From positions 1-35,827 of the forward strand of contig CALFJA010000071.1 in NCBI GenBank assembly GCA_937877605.1: DNA of 35,827 nucleotides, read 5' to 3'. The stretch comes from an uncultured Prevotellaceae bacterium. Lineage in GTDB: Bacteria > Bacteroidota > Bacteroidia > Bacteroidales > Bacteroidaceae. The notes under the pieces were generated by a model. The model made no database searches. It saw nothing but the letters and a program-made list of their open reading frames with translations, and was not told where the DNA came from. Shown in pieces: positions 6,585 to 14,738 of the stretch. A program made the translations under genes and the position numbers. Positions within the stretch are counted from its first letter, which is position 1. The number at the start of each line of letters is the position of its first letter.

Positions 6585-8576
6585 TCAGAGTACAACTTCG
6601 CTGCCCAGTTGCTGGGCGATGGTGTTACGAAGTTTCAGCAACTGCTGATATTCGGCCAGTTTCTGGCGTTTCTTCTCAGCATCTATACTGGTGTTCTTCA
6701 CTTCTTCCATCACCGCTTTCATCTGCTTATCGACCCATTCCTTCCTGAAATCAAGCAGAAGATGGTTGGTCTGATTCAGCAGCCGGTGCTGTTTTTTTTG
6801 CTCTTGCTGGGCTTTTTCGTCAGGCGACAGGTTCTCGTCATCCTGAGGAGTTTGGCTGATTAGCTGGTATTTGTCTTCTGTCAATGTCTGCGCGAGTCTG
6901 GCAATTTCCTGATCTTCATGATGGAGGAAATGTCTTTCAGCATTGAAGCCATCCTTGCCGCTTTCCGCAGCAGCCTCTTCCATTATGCGCTGATACTGGG
7001 AATTGGCAAACCTAAGGTTGTCGGCCGAGAGTGAATAGTGGATGTATTGCGCTACATTCAGCCGTACAAGGTTGCCTTTTCCGTCCTCCACATTGTCCAT
7101 CACGGTTTCGTGTCCCCGTCTGACAATTAGCTGGGTCAATAGCGTCTCCACCTTGTTGTCCTTGAGTTGGGCCCGTAGCAGTGCCTGATTGACCGACGCC
7201 TGTGTGTCGGTACGCTTTGTTTGTTCGGCTTCTGCTTCTGCGGCAGCGGTGGGATTGGCGGCACGGCGGCGGTTCCGGACAAAGACATTCATCTGACTGA
7301 TGAGCACCGACTCCTTAATGCCTACTCGCTGTGCACAGTTGTGCAGATAGGTGTCGCGCAAAACATGGTCACCAATCATGGAAATGGACTCCACGATGGA
7401 ACTGATGGCTTCCGTACGCTTCAGCGGGTCGGTCTGGTTTGCCAGCAGGAGGTCGGTCTTGAACTGTATGAAATCGGTTTGATTTCGCTCAATGTATTCC
7501 TTGAAATCGGCAGCAGTGTGCTTCCGTGCAAAACTGTCGGGATCGTCGCCGTCGGGAAGGAGCAGCACCTTCAAGTTCATCCCCTCGGCCAGCAGCATGT
7601 CTGTTCCGCGCATGGCGGCATGTATTCCGGCGGCATCACCATCGTAGAGCAGCACAATGTTCGAAGTGAAACGATGCAACATGTGTATCTGATGCACGGA
7701 AAGGGCCGTTCCCGAGTTGGCTACAACATTCTCAATGCCACACTGGTGCATGCTGACGACATCGGTGTACCCCTCCACCATGTAGACACAGTCTTCCTTG
7801 GCGATGGCCTTCTTTGCCTGATAAATGCCGTAGAGTTCATGGTCCTTGTGGTAAATCTCGCTGTCGGGAGAGTTGACATACTTCTGCTGTACGCCTTTCG
7901 TGGCCTGGTCCAACTTGCGTCCGCCAAATCCCACAACTTTGCCGTTTACCCCTATCCAAGGGAAGATTACCCTTCCTGCATAGCGGTCAATCAGCTGTGC
8001 ACGCTCGTTCTTATAGCAGATGCCTGTCTTCAGCAGAAAGTCTTCCTTGTAGCCCAGCCGTGTGGCAGTCTGCCCCAATGCCAGACGATCGACGACGCTG
8101 TATCCCAATTGGAATTTCTTAATAATATCGTCTCGGAAGCCTCGACTCCTGAAGTATTGCAGACCTATGGCCTGTCCGTCGGGATGGTTGTTCAGCAATT
8201 CTGTAAAATAGTTGGCGACCCACTCGTTGACAATGAACATTGATTCGCGCTCGCTCTGCTGCTGCCTTTCTTCGTCCGTAAGTTCGCGCTCCTGAATTTC
8301 TATGTTGTATTTTCGAGCCAGCCAGCGAAGTGCCTCCGGGTAGGTCATCTGTTCATGCTCCATGATAAAACCCACAGCATTGCCACCCTTTCCGCAGCCA
8401 AAGCAATGGCAGGTGCCACGCGAAGGAGAAACGAAGAACGATGGTGTCCGTTCGTTATGGAAGGGACACAGCCCTTTATAGTTGGCACCGCTCTTGCGGA
8501 GGGTTACGAACTCCTGCACCACATCGACGATGTTGGCAGCGTTCTTGATGCGTTCGACTGTGAGTGAATCTATCAT
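6585..8576 (-). CDS. dnaG: DNA primase DnaG
   Basis: A 663-residue primase that makes RNA primers at the replication fork with the DnaB helicase. The CHC2 zinc finger is at residues 37-61 (C37, H40, C58, C61: CPFH and CFGC). The catalytic core carries the TOPRIM motifs MVEGYTDVVSMHQ and LLYDGDAAGIHAA. The C-terminal third is helical and charged, as expected of the helicase-binding region. Length is normal for Bacteroidota. It is followed closely by cls. The usual rpsU-dnaG-rpoD arrangement of proteobacteria is absent. Confidence 0.96.
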   Translation of the reverse strand: MIDSLTVERIKNAANIVDVVQEFVTLRKSGANYKGLCPFHNERTPSFFVSPSRGTCHCFGCGKGGNAVGFIMEHEQMTYPEALRWLARKYNIEIQERELTDEERQQQSERESMFIVNEWVANYFTELLNNHPDGQAIGLQYFRSRGFRDDIIKKFQLGYSVVDRLALGQTATRLGYKEDFLLKTGICYKNERAQLIDRYAGRVIFPWIGVNGKVVGFGGRKLDQATKGVQQKYVNSPDSEIYHKDHELYGIYQAKKAIAKEDCVYMVEGYTDVVSMHQCGIENVVANSGTALSVHQIHMLHRFTSNIVLLYDGDAAGIHAAMRGTDMLLAEGMNLKVLLLPDGDDPDSFARKHTAADFKEYIERNQTDFIQFKTDLLLANQTDPLKRTEAISSIVESISMIGDHVLRDTYLHNCAQRVGIKESVLISQMNVFVRNRRRAANPTAAAEAEAEQTKRTDTQASVNQALLRAQLKDNKVETLLTQLIVRRGHETVMDNVEDGKGNLVRLNVAQYIHYSLSADNLRFANSQYQRIMEEAAAESGKDGFNAERHFLHHEDQEIARLAQTLTEDKYQLISQTPQDDENLSPDEKAQQEQKKQHRLLNQTNHLLLDFRKEWVDKQMKAVMEEVKNTSIDAEKKRQKLAEYQQLLKLRNTIAQQLGSEVVL

Positions 8577-8594
8577 GATGGCGTTATTTTCCTA

Positions 8595-8602
8595 CAAAGT
8601 TA
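8595..8602 (-). promoter_or_regulatory. -7 box for dnaG
   Basis: TAACTTTG on the minus strand lies 18 bases before the dnaG ATG. No TTTG sits at the ideal distance upstream, so the promoter is incomplete by eye. Confidence 0.5.
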
Positions 8603-8625
8603 AGCAATATTCATCAAATTATTGT

Positions 8626-8633
8626 TACTTTTG
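8626..8633 (+). promoter_or_regulatory. -7 box for the GH13 gene
   Basis: TACTTTTG on the plus strand, about 80 bases before the GH13 start. Transcription from here would include the 16-base tandem repeats in the leader. No clear -33 element is visible. Confidence 0.45.
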
Positions 8634-8662
8634 TAAGATGAAATCAATATTTTTATTGCCCC

Positions 8663-8710
8663 CAAACAACTAAACAACCAAACAACTAAACAACCAAACG
8701 ACTAACCAAC
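8663..8710 (+). repeat. Three tandem 16-base repeats in the GH13 leader
   Basis: CAAACAACTAAACAAC occurs at 8663-8678 and again, identically, at 8679-8694. A third copy with two changes (CAAACGACTAACCAAC) fills 8695-8710. The array stops five bases before the GH13 ATG at 8716. It contains almost no G, so the mRNA leader should be unstructured and A-rich, which favours initiation without a Shine-Dalgarno. The exact repetition could also allow copy-number slippage. Confidence 0.8.
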
Positions 8711-8715
8711 CAAAT

Positions 8716-10053
8716 ATGAAAAAACTCTATCTATTACTGGCAGTCGTGCTGCTCATGGCATCCTGTCAACCAGAAAAGAAGGGATTCGAAATTCCTGAGC
8801 CTGAAGATATCGTGATGTATCAAGTCAACCCGCGTGTCTTTGCCGCCGAGAAATCGCTTAACGCTGTGGCAGCGCGCATCGACTCCATTGCCGACCTGGG
8901 CATCAACACTATCTGGATCATGCCCATCTACCCCATCGGGGTGGAAAAGGGAAAGAACTCTCCCTACTGCATCAGCAACTATACCGCCATCGCTCCTGAG
9001 TTTGGAACGCTTGAAGATTTCAAACTGCTGGTTAGTCTGGCACACGAGCGCAACATCGGCGTCATCCTCGACTGGGTAGCCAACCACACTGCATGGGACC
9101 ACCCATGGGTGAAACAGCATCCCGAATGGTACACCCACGATGAAAAGGCCGATACAATTATCCACCCACGCCCCTTCGACTGGTACGATGTGGCCGACCT
9201 CAACTACGACAACCAAGACATGCGCCGTGCCATGATCGATGCCATGCGTTTCTGGATAGAGCAGTGCAACATTGACGGATTCCGCTGCGATGTAGCCGAC
9301 GGTGTACCCGCCGACTTCTGGAAAGATGCCATCGACGAATTGCGGAAGTGTGCCGGAAGGCGCATCCTTATGCTGGCTGAAGGCAAGCGCCCCGACAATT
9401 TTACCGTGGGAGGATTCGACATGAACTACGGTTGGGACTTCAAGGATTCTCTGGTCAGTGTCGTTGCCAACGGGCACCCTGCCAAGAATCTTTTCACTGC
9501 TGACCTCCTGGAATACGACTCCCTGCCGGAAGGGAAGGTGAAGATGCGTTTCACCACCAACCACGACCACGCCGTAAACATCTCGCCCGTAAAAGAGTTC
9601 ATTAGCGGCTTTGGGTCGGTGGCCGCATGGGTGGCTGCGACATTCCTGCATGGCGGTGCCATGATTTACGGCTCGCAGGAAGTAGGCTATCCCGACACCA
9701 TCAACTTTTTCCATTATGTTCCCGTTGACTGGTCGGCCAACAGCAACCTCTATAAGCAATACAAACAACTAATCAAGATTTACAATGAGCACCCTGCGTT
9801 CCGTCGCGGAACCCGTCTGGTATATCCGAACAAGGACATCCTGGTCTTTGAACGATTACTCGACGAAGAGGACTATCTTGTTATCGTTAGCCTGCGCAAT
9901 GAAGACCTCGGTGTTTCCATTCCGAACACATGGGAGTTTGCCAAGACGCTAGATTTGTATGAGAATCAGGAGATTCAACTGACCAAAAGCATGCAACTAC
10001 AGCCCTTCCAGTACTACATACTGAAGAGACTTCCGGACACACCGAAAAAGTAG
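8716..10053 (+). CDS. GH13 alpha-amylase family lipoprotein
   Basis: A 445-residue lipoprotein: signal MKKLYLLLAVVLLMASC with the lipid-attachment cysteine at residue 17. All four GH13 regions are visible: I, DWVANH (119-124); II, GFRCDVADG with nucleophile D192; III, LAEGKR with acid/base E222; IV, TNHDHA with D284. The enzyme should cleave or transfer alpha-glucosidic links, probably on alpha-1,4-glucans such as starch or malto-oligosaccharides, in the periplasm or at the outer membrane. It is shorter than SusG (about 690 residues) and shows no added carbohydrate-binding domain. No SusC/SusD pair lies nearby, so it stands outside a utilisation locus. It has its own terminator. Confidence 0.9.
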   Translation: MKKLYLLLAVVLLMASCQPEKKGFEIPEPEDIVMYQVNPRVFAAEKSLNAVAARIDSIADLGINTIWIMPIYPIGVEKGKNSPYCISNYTAIAPEFGTLEDFKLLVSLAHERNIGVILDWVANHTAWDHPWVKQHPEWYTHDEKADTIIHPRPFDWYDVADLNYDNQDMRRAMIDAMRFWIEQCNIDGFRCDVADGVPADFWKDAIDELRKCAGRRILMLAEGKRPDNFTVGGFDMNYGWDFKDSLVSVVANGHPAKNLFTADLLEYDSLPEGKVKMRFTTNHDHAVNISPVKEFISGFGSVAAWVAATFLHGGAMIYGSQEVGYPDTINFFHYVPVDWSANSNLYKQYKQLIKIYNEHPAFRRGTRLVYPNKDILVFERLLDEEDYLVIVSLRNEDLGVSIPNTWEFAKTLDLYENQEIQLTKSMQLQPFQYYILKRLPDTPKK

Positions 10054-10061
10054 ACGCAATC

Positions 10062-10095
10062 AGCCCAGCCGAAAAAATGGCTGGGCTTTTTCTTT
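10062..10095 (+). terminator. Terminator of the GH13 gene
   Basis: AGCCCAGCC (10062-10070) pairs perfectly with GGCTGGGCT (10079-10087), followed by TTTTTCTTT. Confidence 0.88.
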
Positions 10096-10236
10096 GTGAC
10101 CCATAAGGATTGTTACAGACCTTCGGTACTATGGAATCAGAACTGCTTTCTATGGGGTCTCCTGTTTTTGTTCCCAGTTTTCTCTTTTGAACTAACTGTG
10201 TATAAGCTAATTACAAAACCTTGGCTGATACTGAAG

Positions 10237-10275
10237 AAGAAGGTCCCCAAACACTATGCGTTCGGGGACCTTCTT
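10237..10275. terminator. Terminator downstream of the outer membrane barrel gene
   Basis: AAGAAGGTCCCC (10237-10248) pairs perfectly with GGGGACCTTCTT (10264-10275). Plus-strand readout ends in TTTTG. It lies 23 bases past the stop of the minus-strand barrel gene and can act from either side. Between this and the GH13 terminator I see no gene. Confidence 0.7.
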
Positions 10276-10297
10276 TTGTTTGAAGCCGTTGCAGCTC

Positions 10298-12706
10298 CTA
10301 CTGTCCTGTTCCGCCTCCAGCGTTGTTCTTGATACCGCCTTCGAGGTCGTTGTTCTCGATGGTGGCACTGGTCTTCTTCACCTGAGCGTTCAGGCGACCC
10401 AGACGGTAGCTGATGCTGATGCCGAACTGGCGGCCGCGGTTATGTCCTTTTTCCCAGCCACGGGTGTCGCCTTGGGTAAGATACCACTTCCATGTGGTGT
10501 TTTTCTCAAACATGGTAACACCCATGAGGTCCACCGTCAGTCGGTTTTCCTTGAGGAAGGAGCGCTGCAGCGAGAAATAGTACCAGTGGTATCCGCCGCT
10601 GTAGCCGTAGACATTGCCTGGTGTTCGCCCGATGTTGCCGCCTCCGCCCAGTGTGAGCCGCAGCTGCCAGGGGAGTTGCTGTGTGGCATTGGCGTAGATG
10701 TTGCCGTTCCATCCACGAGTGCTCAGGCCAAGCGAGGGGTTCTTCAGGTGCTTATAGTTGGCCGAGGCGTTCACCATGATGGATGTTCCCATGATGGGCA
10801 TCCACTGCACATAGGTGCTCACGCCGGCATTATGGCTTTTCTGGATGTTGCCGTAGGTTTCATACCTGATGTCGTTTTCTACATAGCGCAGGTCGGCAAT
10901 GCCGTTATTTACATACGAGAAGTAAGGCCGGACATTGTATGTCAGTTTCTTGCCTATGTGCATGAAGGTGAGTCCGAGGCTCTGGTTCCGGCTGCTTTCG
11001 AGTGCGGAATTTCCGAAGGTTACTTCGCTGATGGTTTCGAAGCGGGCCGGATTCAGATAGCTGATGCCCGGTCGGTTGATGCTGGTCGAGTAGGTGAGTT
11101 TCAGGGAGTTTGCCTGCGTCAGCTGATAGTTGAGGTTGAGCGAGGGTACGAGATCGTTCAGACGGGTGTGGAAATTATCCTGTCCGCCGTCCTTAAACTT
11201 TGCCTCGAGGAAACTGTATTCGTAGCGGAGGCCTGCCTGTGCGGAGAATTTTCCGAGTGAGAGCATGTACTGCAGGTAGGCGGCTGCCACCTGGGTGCTG
11301 TGGTTGAAGTTGCTGTTCATGGTCTGCGGCACGCCGTCGTAGGTCATGGCCGACTGCGAGCGGTTCTGCCGGTTGATGTATTTCAGTCCCATGTCGAGTT
11401 TGTGATGGTCGTTGAAAGGATAGACATAGTCCAGCTGGAAGGTATGCTCGTAGAACTGTTCGTGTTTTTTCTGCATATAGCCGGTATAGGGAACAGGCAT
11501 GTTCACCATGTCGAGGAAGTCTTGCCTCAAGTCGTTTCTGGAGCGTGTGAGCGAGAGCATGTAGCTGGCTGTGAGCACTTCGTTCTTGCGGTGGGTGCGG
11601 TGCTCGTAGTCGATGCGTCCGTCCCAGTTTGCATAGCTGTAACTGGGCAGATAGTGTCTTGCCGAATAGCTGTAGAGCAGGTTGTCGGCGGCATCGTAGC
11701 GGGCCACTTTATTCACTCCATTGACATCCATAGTGAAAAGCCATAATCCCACCGATGCGCTCAGGAGGTTCAGCGAATCGATTTCGTAGGAAGCCTCCAC
11801 ATTGGCAAAATGGACATTGCCGGAAGGCTTGCTTTCCTGCGTTTGTCTGTCGTGTTGGCCCGATTCCACAAAGAGCGTCTCGCTTTCGTTGCCCTGCTGC
11901 TGGCTTTTCTCGCCAATGTGGGCATAGCCGTAGTTGACCGAGGTGATGAGTTTGCCGGTCTGTGCGGTGAGGAACCCGCCGGCCTGTACGGCTCCGAAGT
12001 TGTTGGCACGGCCTTGCAGGGTGGCAGTGACGCCCTTGATGCTGCTGTTGTCGAGCATGATGATGTTGAGGATGGCGGTTGCTCCCTCTGCATCGTAGCG
12101 GGCACCGGGCTCGGTTATCACCTCAATCTTCTTGATCATCGATGCCGGAATGGCTTTCAACACCTCTTTCGGGTTGGTCGAGAGCGAGTTGTCGGGATGA
12201 CCGTTCTTATAGATTTTGAATGCCGAGGTGCCGTTGACGGTGATGTTGTCCTGTCCGTCGACAGCCACGAGGGGCACCTTGCGGAGCATGTCCATCACAT
12301 TCTTGGTCTGCGCCTCGGGGTCAGCCTGTATGTCATAGCCGATACGGTCGGCTTCACTCTTGATGAGTTGTTTCTGCGCCACCACCTGAACGGTCTGCAG
12401 CGTACGGCTGTCGGCTTTCATGACAAGCGTGTCGGGCAAGGCCGCCTGGAGCGGTACGACGAGGTCGTTGTAGCCCAGCGAGGTTACCTTCACGATGGCG
12501 GCACTCTCCTGCTGCAGCATGCGGAAGCGGCCGTTGTCGTCGGTTGTCACGCCTACAAGGAAGGTGGAGTCGGCCGTCAGCAGCGAGACACTGCTGTAGG
12601 GGATGGGAAGCTGCTGCTCGTCGACTACAGTGCCGGTCAGCACCTGGGCACTGCCAGTCAGCGAGAGCAGCAGTAAGGGGAGAAACAATAGATTGATGCG
12701 TTTCAT
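10298..12706 (-). CDS. Outer membrane beta-barrel protein with N-terminal regulatory-like and plug domains
   Basis: An 802-residue outer membrane protein. A signal peptide (MKRINLLFLPLLLLSLTGSAQ) precedes a carboxypeptidase-regulatory-like domain (about 22-95, starting LTGTVVDEQQLPIPYSSVSLL). A TonB-receptor-like plug follows (QTVQVVAQKQLIKSEADRIGYDI, then MDMLRKVPLVAVDGQDNITVNG and IKKIEVITEPGARYDAEG). The rest is a barrel rich in alternating Tyr/Asn strands. This is the OMP_b-brl_2 type common in Bacteroidota, related to TonB-dependent receptors. The end (GGIKNNAGGGTGQ) lacks the usual terminal aromatic residue. No SusD-like partner is next to it, so the substrate is unknown. Confidence 0.87.
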   Translation of the reverse strand: MKRINLLFLPLLLLSLTGSAQVLTGTVVDEQQLPIPYSSVSLLTADSTFLVGVTTDDNGRFRMLQQESAAIVKVTSLGYNDLVVPLQAALPDTLVMKADSRTLQTVQVVAQKQLIKSEADRIGYDIQADPEAQTKNVMDMLRKVPLVAVDGQDNITVNGTSAFKIYKNGHPDNSLSTNPKEVLKAIPASMIKKIEVITEPGARYDAEGATAILNIIMLDNSSIKGVTATLQGRANNFGAVQAGGFLTAQTGKLITSVNYGYAHIGEKSQQQGNESETLFVESGQHDRQTQESKPSGNVHFANVEASYEIDSLNLLSASVGLWLFTMDVNGVNKVARYDAADNLLYSYSARHYLPSYSYANWDGRIDYEHRTHRKNEVLTASYMLSLTRSRNDLRQDFLDMVNMPVPYTGYMQKKHEQFYEHTFQLDYVYPFNDHHKLDMGLKYINRQNRSQSAMTYDGVPQTMNSNFNHSTQVAAAYLQYMLSLGKFSAQAGLRYEYSFLEAKFKDGGQDNFHTRLNDLVPSLNLNYQLTQANSLKLTYSTSINRPGISYLNPARFETISEVTFGNSALESSRNQSLGLTFMHIGKKLTYNVRPYFSYVNNGIADLRYVENDIRYETYGNIQKSHNAGVSTYVQWMPIMGTSIMVNASANYKHLKNPSLGLSTRGWNGNIYANATQQLPWQLRLTLGGGGNIGRTPGNVYGYSGGYHWYYFSLQRSFLKENRLTVDLMGVTMFEKNTTWKWYLTQGDTRGWEKGHNRGRQFGISISYRLGRLNAQVKKTSATIENNDLEGGIKNNAGGGTGQ

Positions 12707-12930
12707 TGTCTTTTTCTTCTTTTTTTATTGTTGTTTACCTGTTTAGACGCAGTAGATGACCATTTTGTTACAGGCATACAGGAAAAAAAAGGACTTTTTA
12801 ACTTTGCCCGGGCAGCCGGAAGAAGGGAGGAAAGGCTGGCCCTGCCCTTTTTGGGGGAAGGCTGGGAACATTATGGCACGCGCAGGAGCACACGCACTTG
12901 CAACTATTTGATTTCCAAATGGTTGCAACT

Positions 12931-13003
12931 GAGCCCCAAACGCACTCCATTTGGGCTCCATTCGCCGTCCGTTTGGGCTCCAAACGGAATGCGTTTGAGC
13001 CCC
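12931..13003. repeat. Dispersed palindromic repeat, copy A
   Basis: CAAACGCA (12937-12944) pairs with TGCGTTTG (12990-12997), and inside lies the hairpin CCGTTTGG-GCT-CCAAACGG (12969-12987). The words GAGCCCCAAACGCA and AATGCGTTTG are shared with copy C at 27967-28057. It lies upstream of the peptide ORF at 13195. Confidence 0.75.
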
Positions 13004-13130
13004 TTTCGGAAATCGGATGCTTAAGAATGGAGTTACAGGCAGTAGGCAGACGGAGATTTTGCATTTGTCGTTTTTGCACAGAAAAAGCCTTAAAATTTAA
13101 CAAAACCACTATCGTTTTGTGAAAAATAAT

Positions 13131-13138
13131 TATATTTG
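13131..13138 (+). promoter_or_regulatory. Candidate -7 box for the small secreted-peptide ORF
   Basis: TATATTTG lies 56 bases before the ATG at 13195. A TTTTG occurs at 13115-13119, but the 11-base gap is shorter than the usual 19-21. The 10-base palindrome GTACATGTAC (13152-13161) lies just downstream in the predicted leader. Confidence 0.45.
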
Positions 13139-13194
13139 TAAATTGAACAATGTACATGTACGCGCGCTCAAGCGCAAGCAAACCTACTATCAAC

Positions 13195-13320
13195 ATGAAG
13201 AGATTCGTCTGCATCCTTGCCCTGCTGCTGACGGCAGTCACCGTCATGCAAGCCCAGCGGCTGGTTCCCTACAACCACTACAAGACCTGGGACGAGACAC
13301 AACCGTTGCACCCGTATTAA
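13195..13320 (+). CDS. Small secreted peptide ORF (41 residues), possibly a truncated exoenzyme start
   Basis: ATG at 13195 opens a 41-residue frame ending in TAA at 13318-13320. The first 21 residues are a textbook signal peptide (basic MKR, hydrophobic ILALLLTAVTV, ending MQAQ), leaving a 20-residue product rich in aromatic and polar residues (VPYNHYKTWDET). Codon choice matches the G+C-rich core genes. A candidate -7 box lies upstream and a strong terminator starts five bases after the stop, so it looks like a complete transcription unit. Two readings are possible: a true exported peptide, or the surviving start of a larger secreted enzyme. The word TWDET recalls the beginning of some family 43 glycoside hydrolases, a weak resemblance from memory. 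Copies A and B of the palindromic repeat flank it. Confidence 0.5.
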   Translation: MKRFVCILALLLTAVTVMQAQRLVPYNHYKTWDETQPLHPY

Positions 13321-13324
13321 ACAA

Positions 13325-13362
13325 GGAGGGAGCAGGACAATCCTGCCCCCTCCTTTCTTTTT
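13325..13362 (+). terminator. Terminator of the small secreted-peptide ORF
   Basis: GGAGGGAGCAGGA (13325-13337) pairs with TCCTGCCCCCTCC (13341-13353) with one mismatch and a three-base loop, followed by TTTCTTTTT. Confidence 0.85.
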
Positions 13363-13425
13363 CCGCATAAAACGCTCTTACACAGCGACTTGGCAGGACT
13401 TGCACACCGATGCGTTGGTGTGCCA

Positions 13426-13492
13426 TTCCGTTTGAGCCCCAAACACATGCCAACTGCCGCCCAAACGCGATACATTTGGGGCTCAAACGGAA
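13426..13492. repeat. Dispersed palindromic repeat, copy B
   Basis: TTCCGTTTGAGCCCCAAA (13426-13443) is the exact reverse complement of TTTGGGGCTCAAACGGAA (13475-13492). The 31-base interior contains CCAACTGCCGCCCAAACGC, shared exactly with copy C. The stretch between the terminator ending at 13362 and the aldolase promoter holds only this repeat; I see no gene. Confidence 0.88.
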
Positions 13493-13562
13493 AACCGCTC
13501 CTCTGGGGTAGAAAAACAAACAGATTTTTCCACATGAAAAAACAGAAAAAGAGAACGCGGAC

Positions 13563-13593
13563 TTGGCCGTAAGAAATTAAATCAGTAAATTTG
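13563..13593 (+). promoter_or_regulatory. Promoter of the aldolase gene
   Basis: TTGG at 13563-13566 is followed after 19 bases by TAAATTTG at 13586-13593. The leader to the ATG at 13649 is then about 50 bases. Confidence 0.55.
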
Positions 13594-13648
13594 CCATGCA
13601 AATTGCATAAACACCAATTATTCACATCCTATAATCAAAAACAACATT

Positions 13649-14653
13649 ATGGTAGACTACAAATCATTAGGTCTTGTCAACACCCGTGAGATGTTCAAGC
13701 GCGCCATCAACGGCGGTTATGCCATTCCGGCATTCAATTTCAACAACATGGAGCAACTGCAAGCCATCATCAAGGCTTCGTCCGAACTCCGCTCGCCGGT
13801 TATCCTCCAGGTATCGAAAGGTGCCCGCAACTATGCCAACCAGACATTGCTGCGCTACATGGCACAGGGTGCTGTGGAATATGCAAAGGAACTGGGCTGC
13901 GAACATCCTGAAATCGTACTCCATCTGGACCACGGCGACAGCTTCGAAATCTGCAAGAGCTGTATCGAATTCGGTTTCTCTTCAGTCATGATCGACGGCA
14001 GCTCGCTCCCCTATGAGGAGAACATCGCCCTGACAAAGAAAGTTGTCGACTTCGCCCACCAGTACGATGTAACCGTAGAGGGTGAGCTCGGCGTACTCGC
14101 AGGTGTAGAGGACGAAGTGGTTGCAGCCGAATCGCACTATACAAAGCCCGAAGAGGTCATCGATTTCGTAAGCCGCACCGGCGTCGACTCGCTGGCCATC
14201 TCCATCGGTACCAGCCACGGAGCCTACAAGTTTACCCCCGAACAGTGCACCCGCGACCCGAAGACCGGCAAGCTGGTTCCTCCCCCACTGGCATTCGATG
14301 TGCTCGACGCCATCATGGAGAAACTGCCCGGATTCCCCATCGTGCTCCACGGATCAAGCTCCGTACCGCAGGAATATGTCGACATCATCAACGCCAACGG
14401 CGGCAAGCTGCCCGATGCAGTAGGCATCCCCGAAGAACAGCTCCGCAAGGCTTCGAAGAGTGCCGTATGCAAAATCAACATCGACTCCGACTCCCGTCTG
14501 GCCTTCACCGCTGCCGTGCGCAAGGTGTTCAACGAGAAACCGGGCGAGTTCGACCCCCGCAAGTACTGCGGACCGGCCCGCGACCTCATGGAGGAACTCT
14601 ACAAGCACAAAATCATCGATGTGCTCGGTTCCGACAACAAACTGGCTGAATAA
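13649..14653 (+). CDS. fba: Class II fructose-bisphosphate aldolase
   Basis: A 334-residue zinc-dependent aldolase that splits fructose 1,6-bisphosphate into dihydroxyacetone phosphate and glyceraldehyde 3-phosphate in glycolysis and runs in reverse in gluconeogenesis. Visible motifs are IPAFNFNNMEQ near the N-terminus, VLHLDHGD with the catalytic Asp and zinc His, SSVMIDGSSLPYEENI, VEGELGVLAG, SIGTSHGAYKF with a zinc His, and IVLHGSSSVP with another. INIDSDSRLAF closes the barrel. Length is normal for the class. It is transcribed alone, with its own promoter and terminator. Confidence 0.95.
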   Translation: MVDYKSLGLVNTREMFKRAINGGYAIPAFNFNNMEQLQAIIKASSELRSPVILQVSKGARNYANQTLLRYMAQGAVEYAKELGCEHPEIVLHLDHGDSFEICKSCIEFGFSSVMIDGSSLPYEENIALTKKVVDFAHQYDVTVEGELGVLAGVEDEVVAAESHYTKPEEVIDFVSRTGVDSLAISIGTSHGAYKFTPEQCTRDPKTGKLVPPPLAFDVLDAIMEKLPGFPIVLHGSSSVPQEYVDIINANGGKLPDAVGIPEEQLRKASKSAVCKINIDSDSRLAFTAAVRKVFNEKPGEFDPRKYCGPARDLMEELYKHKIIDVLGSDNKLAE

Positions 14654-14670
14654 CCGCCACACAACTCCAT

Positions 14671-14706
14671 AAAAAAGTGGAAGCCCTACTGGGTTTCCAC
14701 TTTTTT
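14671..14706. terminator. Bidirectional terminator between fba and the glutamine synthetase gene
   Basis: AAAAAAGTGGAAGCCC (14671-14686) pairs with GGGTTTCCACTTTTTT (14691-14706), with one mismatch and one G-T pair. A on one side and T on the other lets it work for both convergent genes. Confidence 0.88.
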
Positions 14707-14738
14707 GTTGTGCGTCCATCAAAAGCGACTGCCCTGCA

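Larger units (their letters stand above)
12707..13194. other. Intergenic region with palindromic repeat and orphan -7 box
   Basis: 488 bases with no convincing gene. A TAACTTTG at 12799-12806 on the plus strand could be a -7 box but serves no visible gene. G+C-rich inverted segments follow at about 12808-12853, ending in TTTTT. The palindromic repeat (copy A) occupies about 12931-13003, and the promoter region of the small secreted-peptide ORF follows. Open frames through this region are translated repeats, not proteins. Confidence 0.6.

Noticed and set aside
7221..8243. 340-residue open frame opposite dnaG
   Set aside because: Antisense shadow of the primase gene, with no motifs and no promoter of its own.
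8663..8710. Possible CRISPR array
   Set aside because: The units are contiguous 16-base tandem repeats without spacers, and no cas genes are present.
8734..9768. 344-residue open frame opposite the GH13 gene
   Set aside because: Antisense shadow; the plus strand has all four GH13 regions.
10096..10332. 78-residue ORF after the GH13 gene
   Set aside because: It runs through a terminator hairpin and into the end of the barrel gene, with no start signals or recognisable sequence.
10256..11260. 334-residue open frame opposite the outer membrane barrel gene
   Set aside because: Antisense shadow that also runs through a terminator hairpin.
12798..13625. Several small ORFs with recurring LSPK, FG and CVWGS words
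   Set aside because: They are translations of the palindromic repeat in various frames; the shared peptides come from DNA repetition. The same applies to ORFs at 27817-28396.
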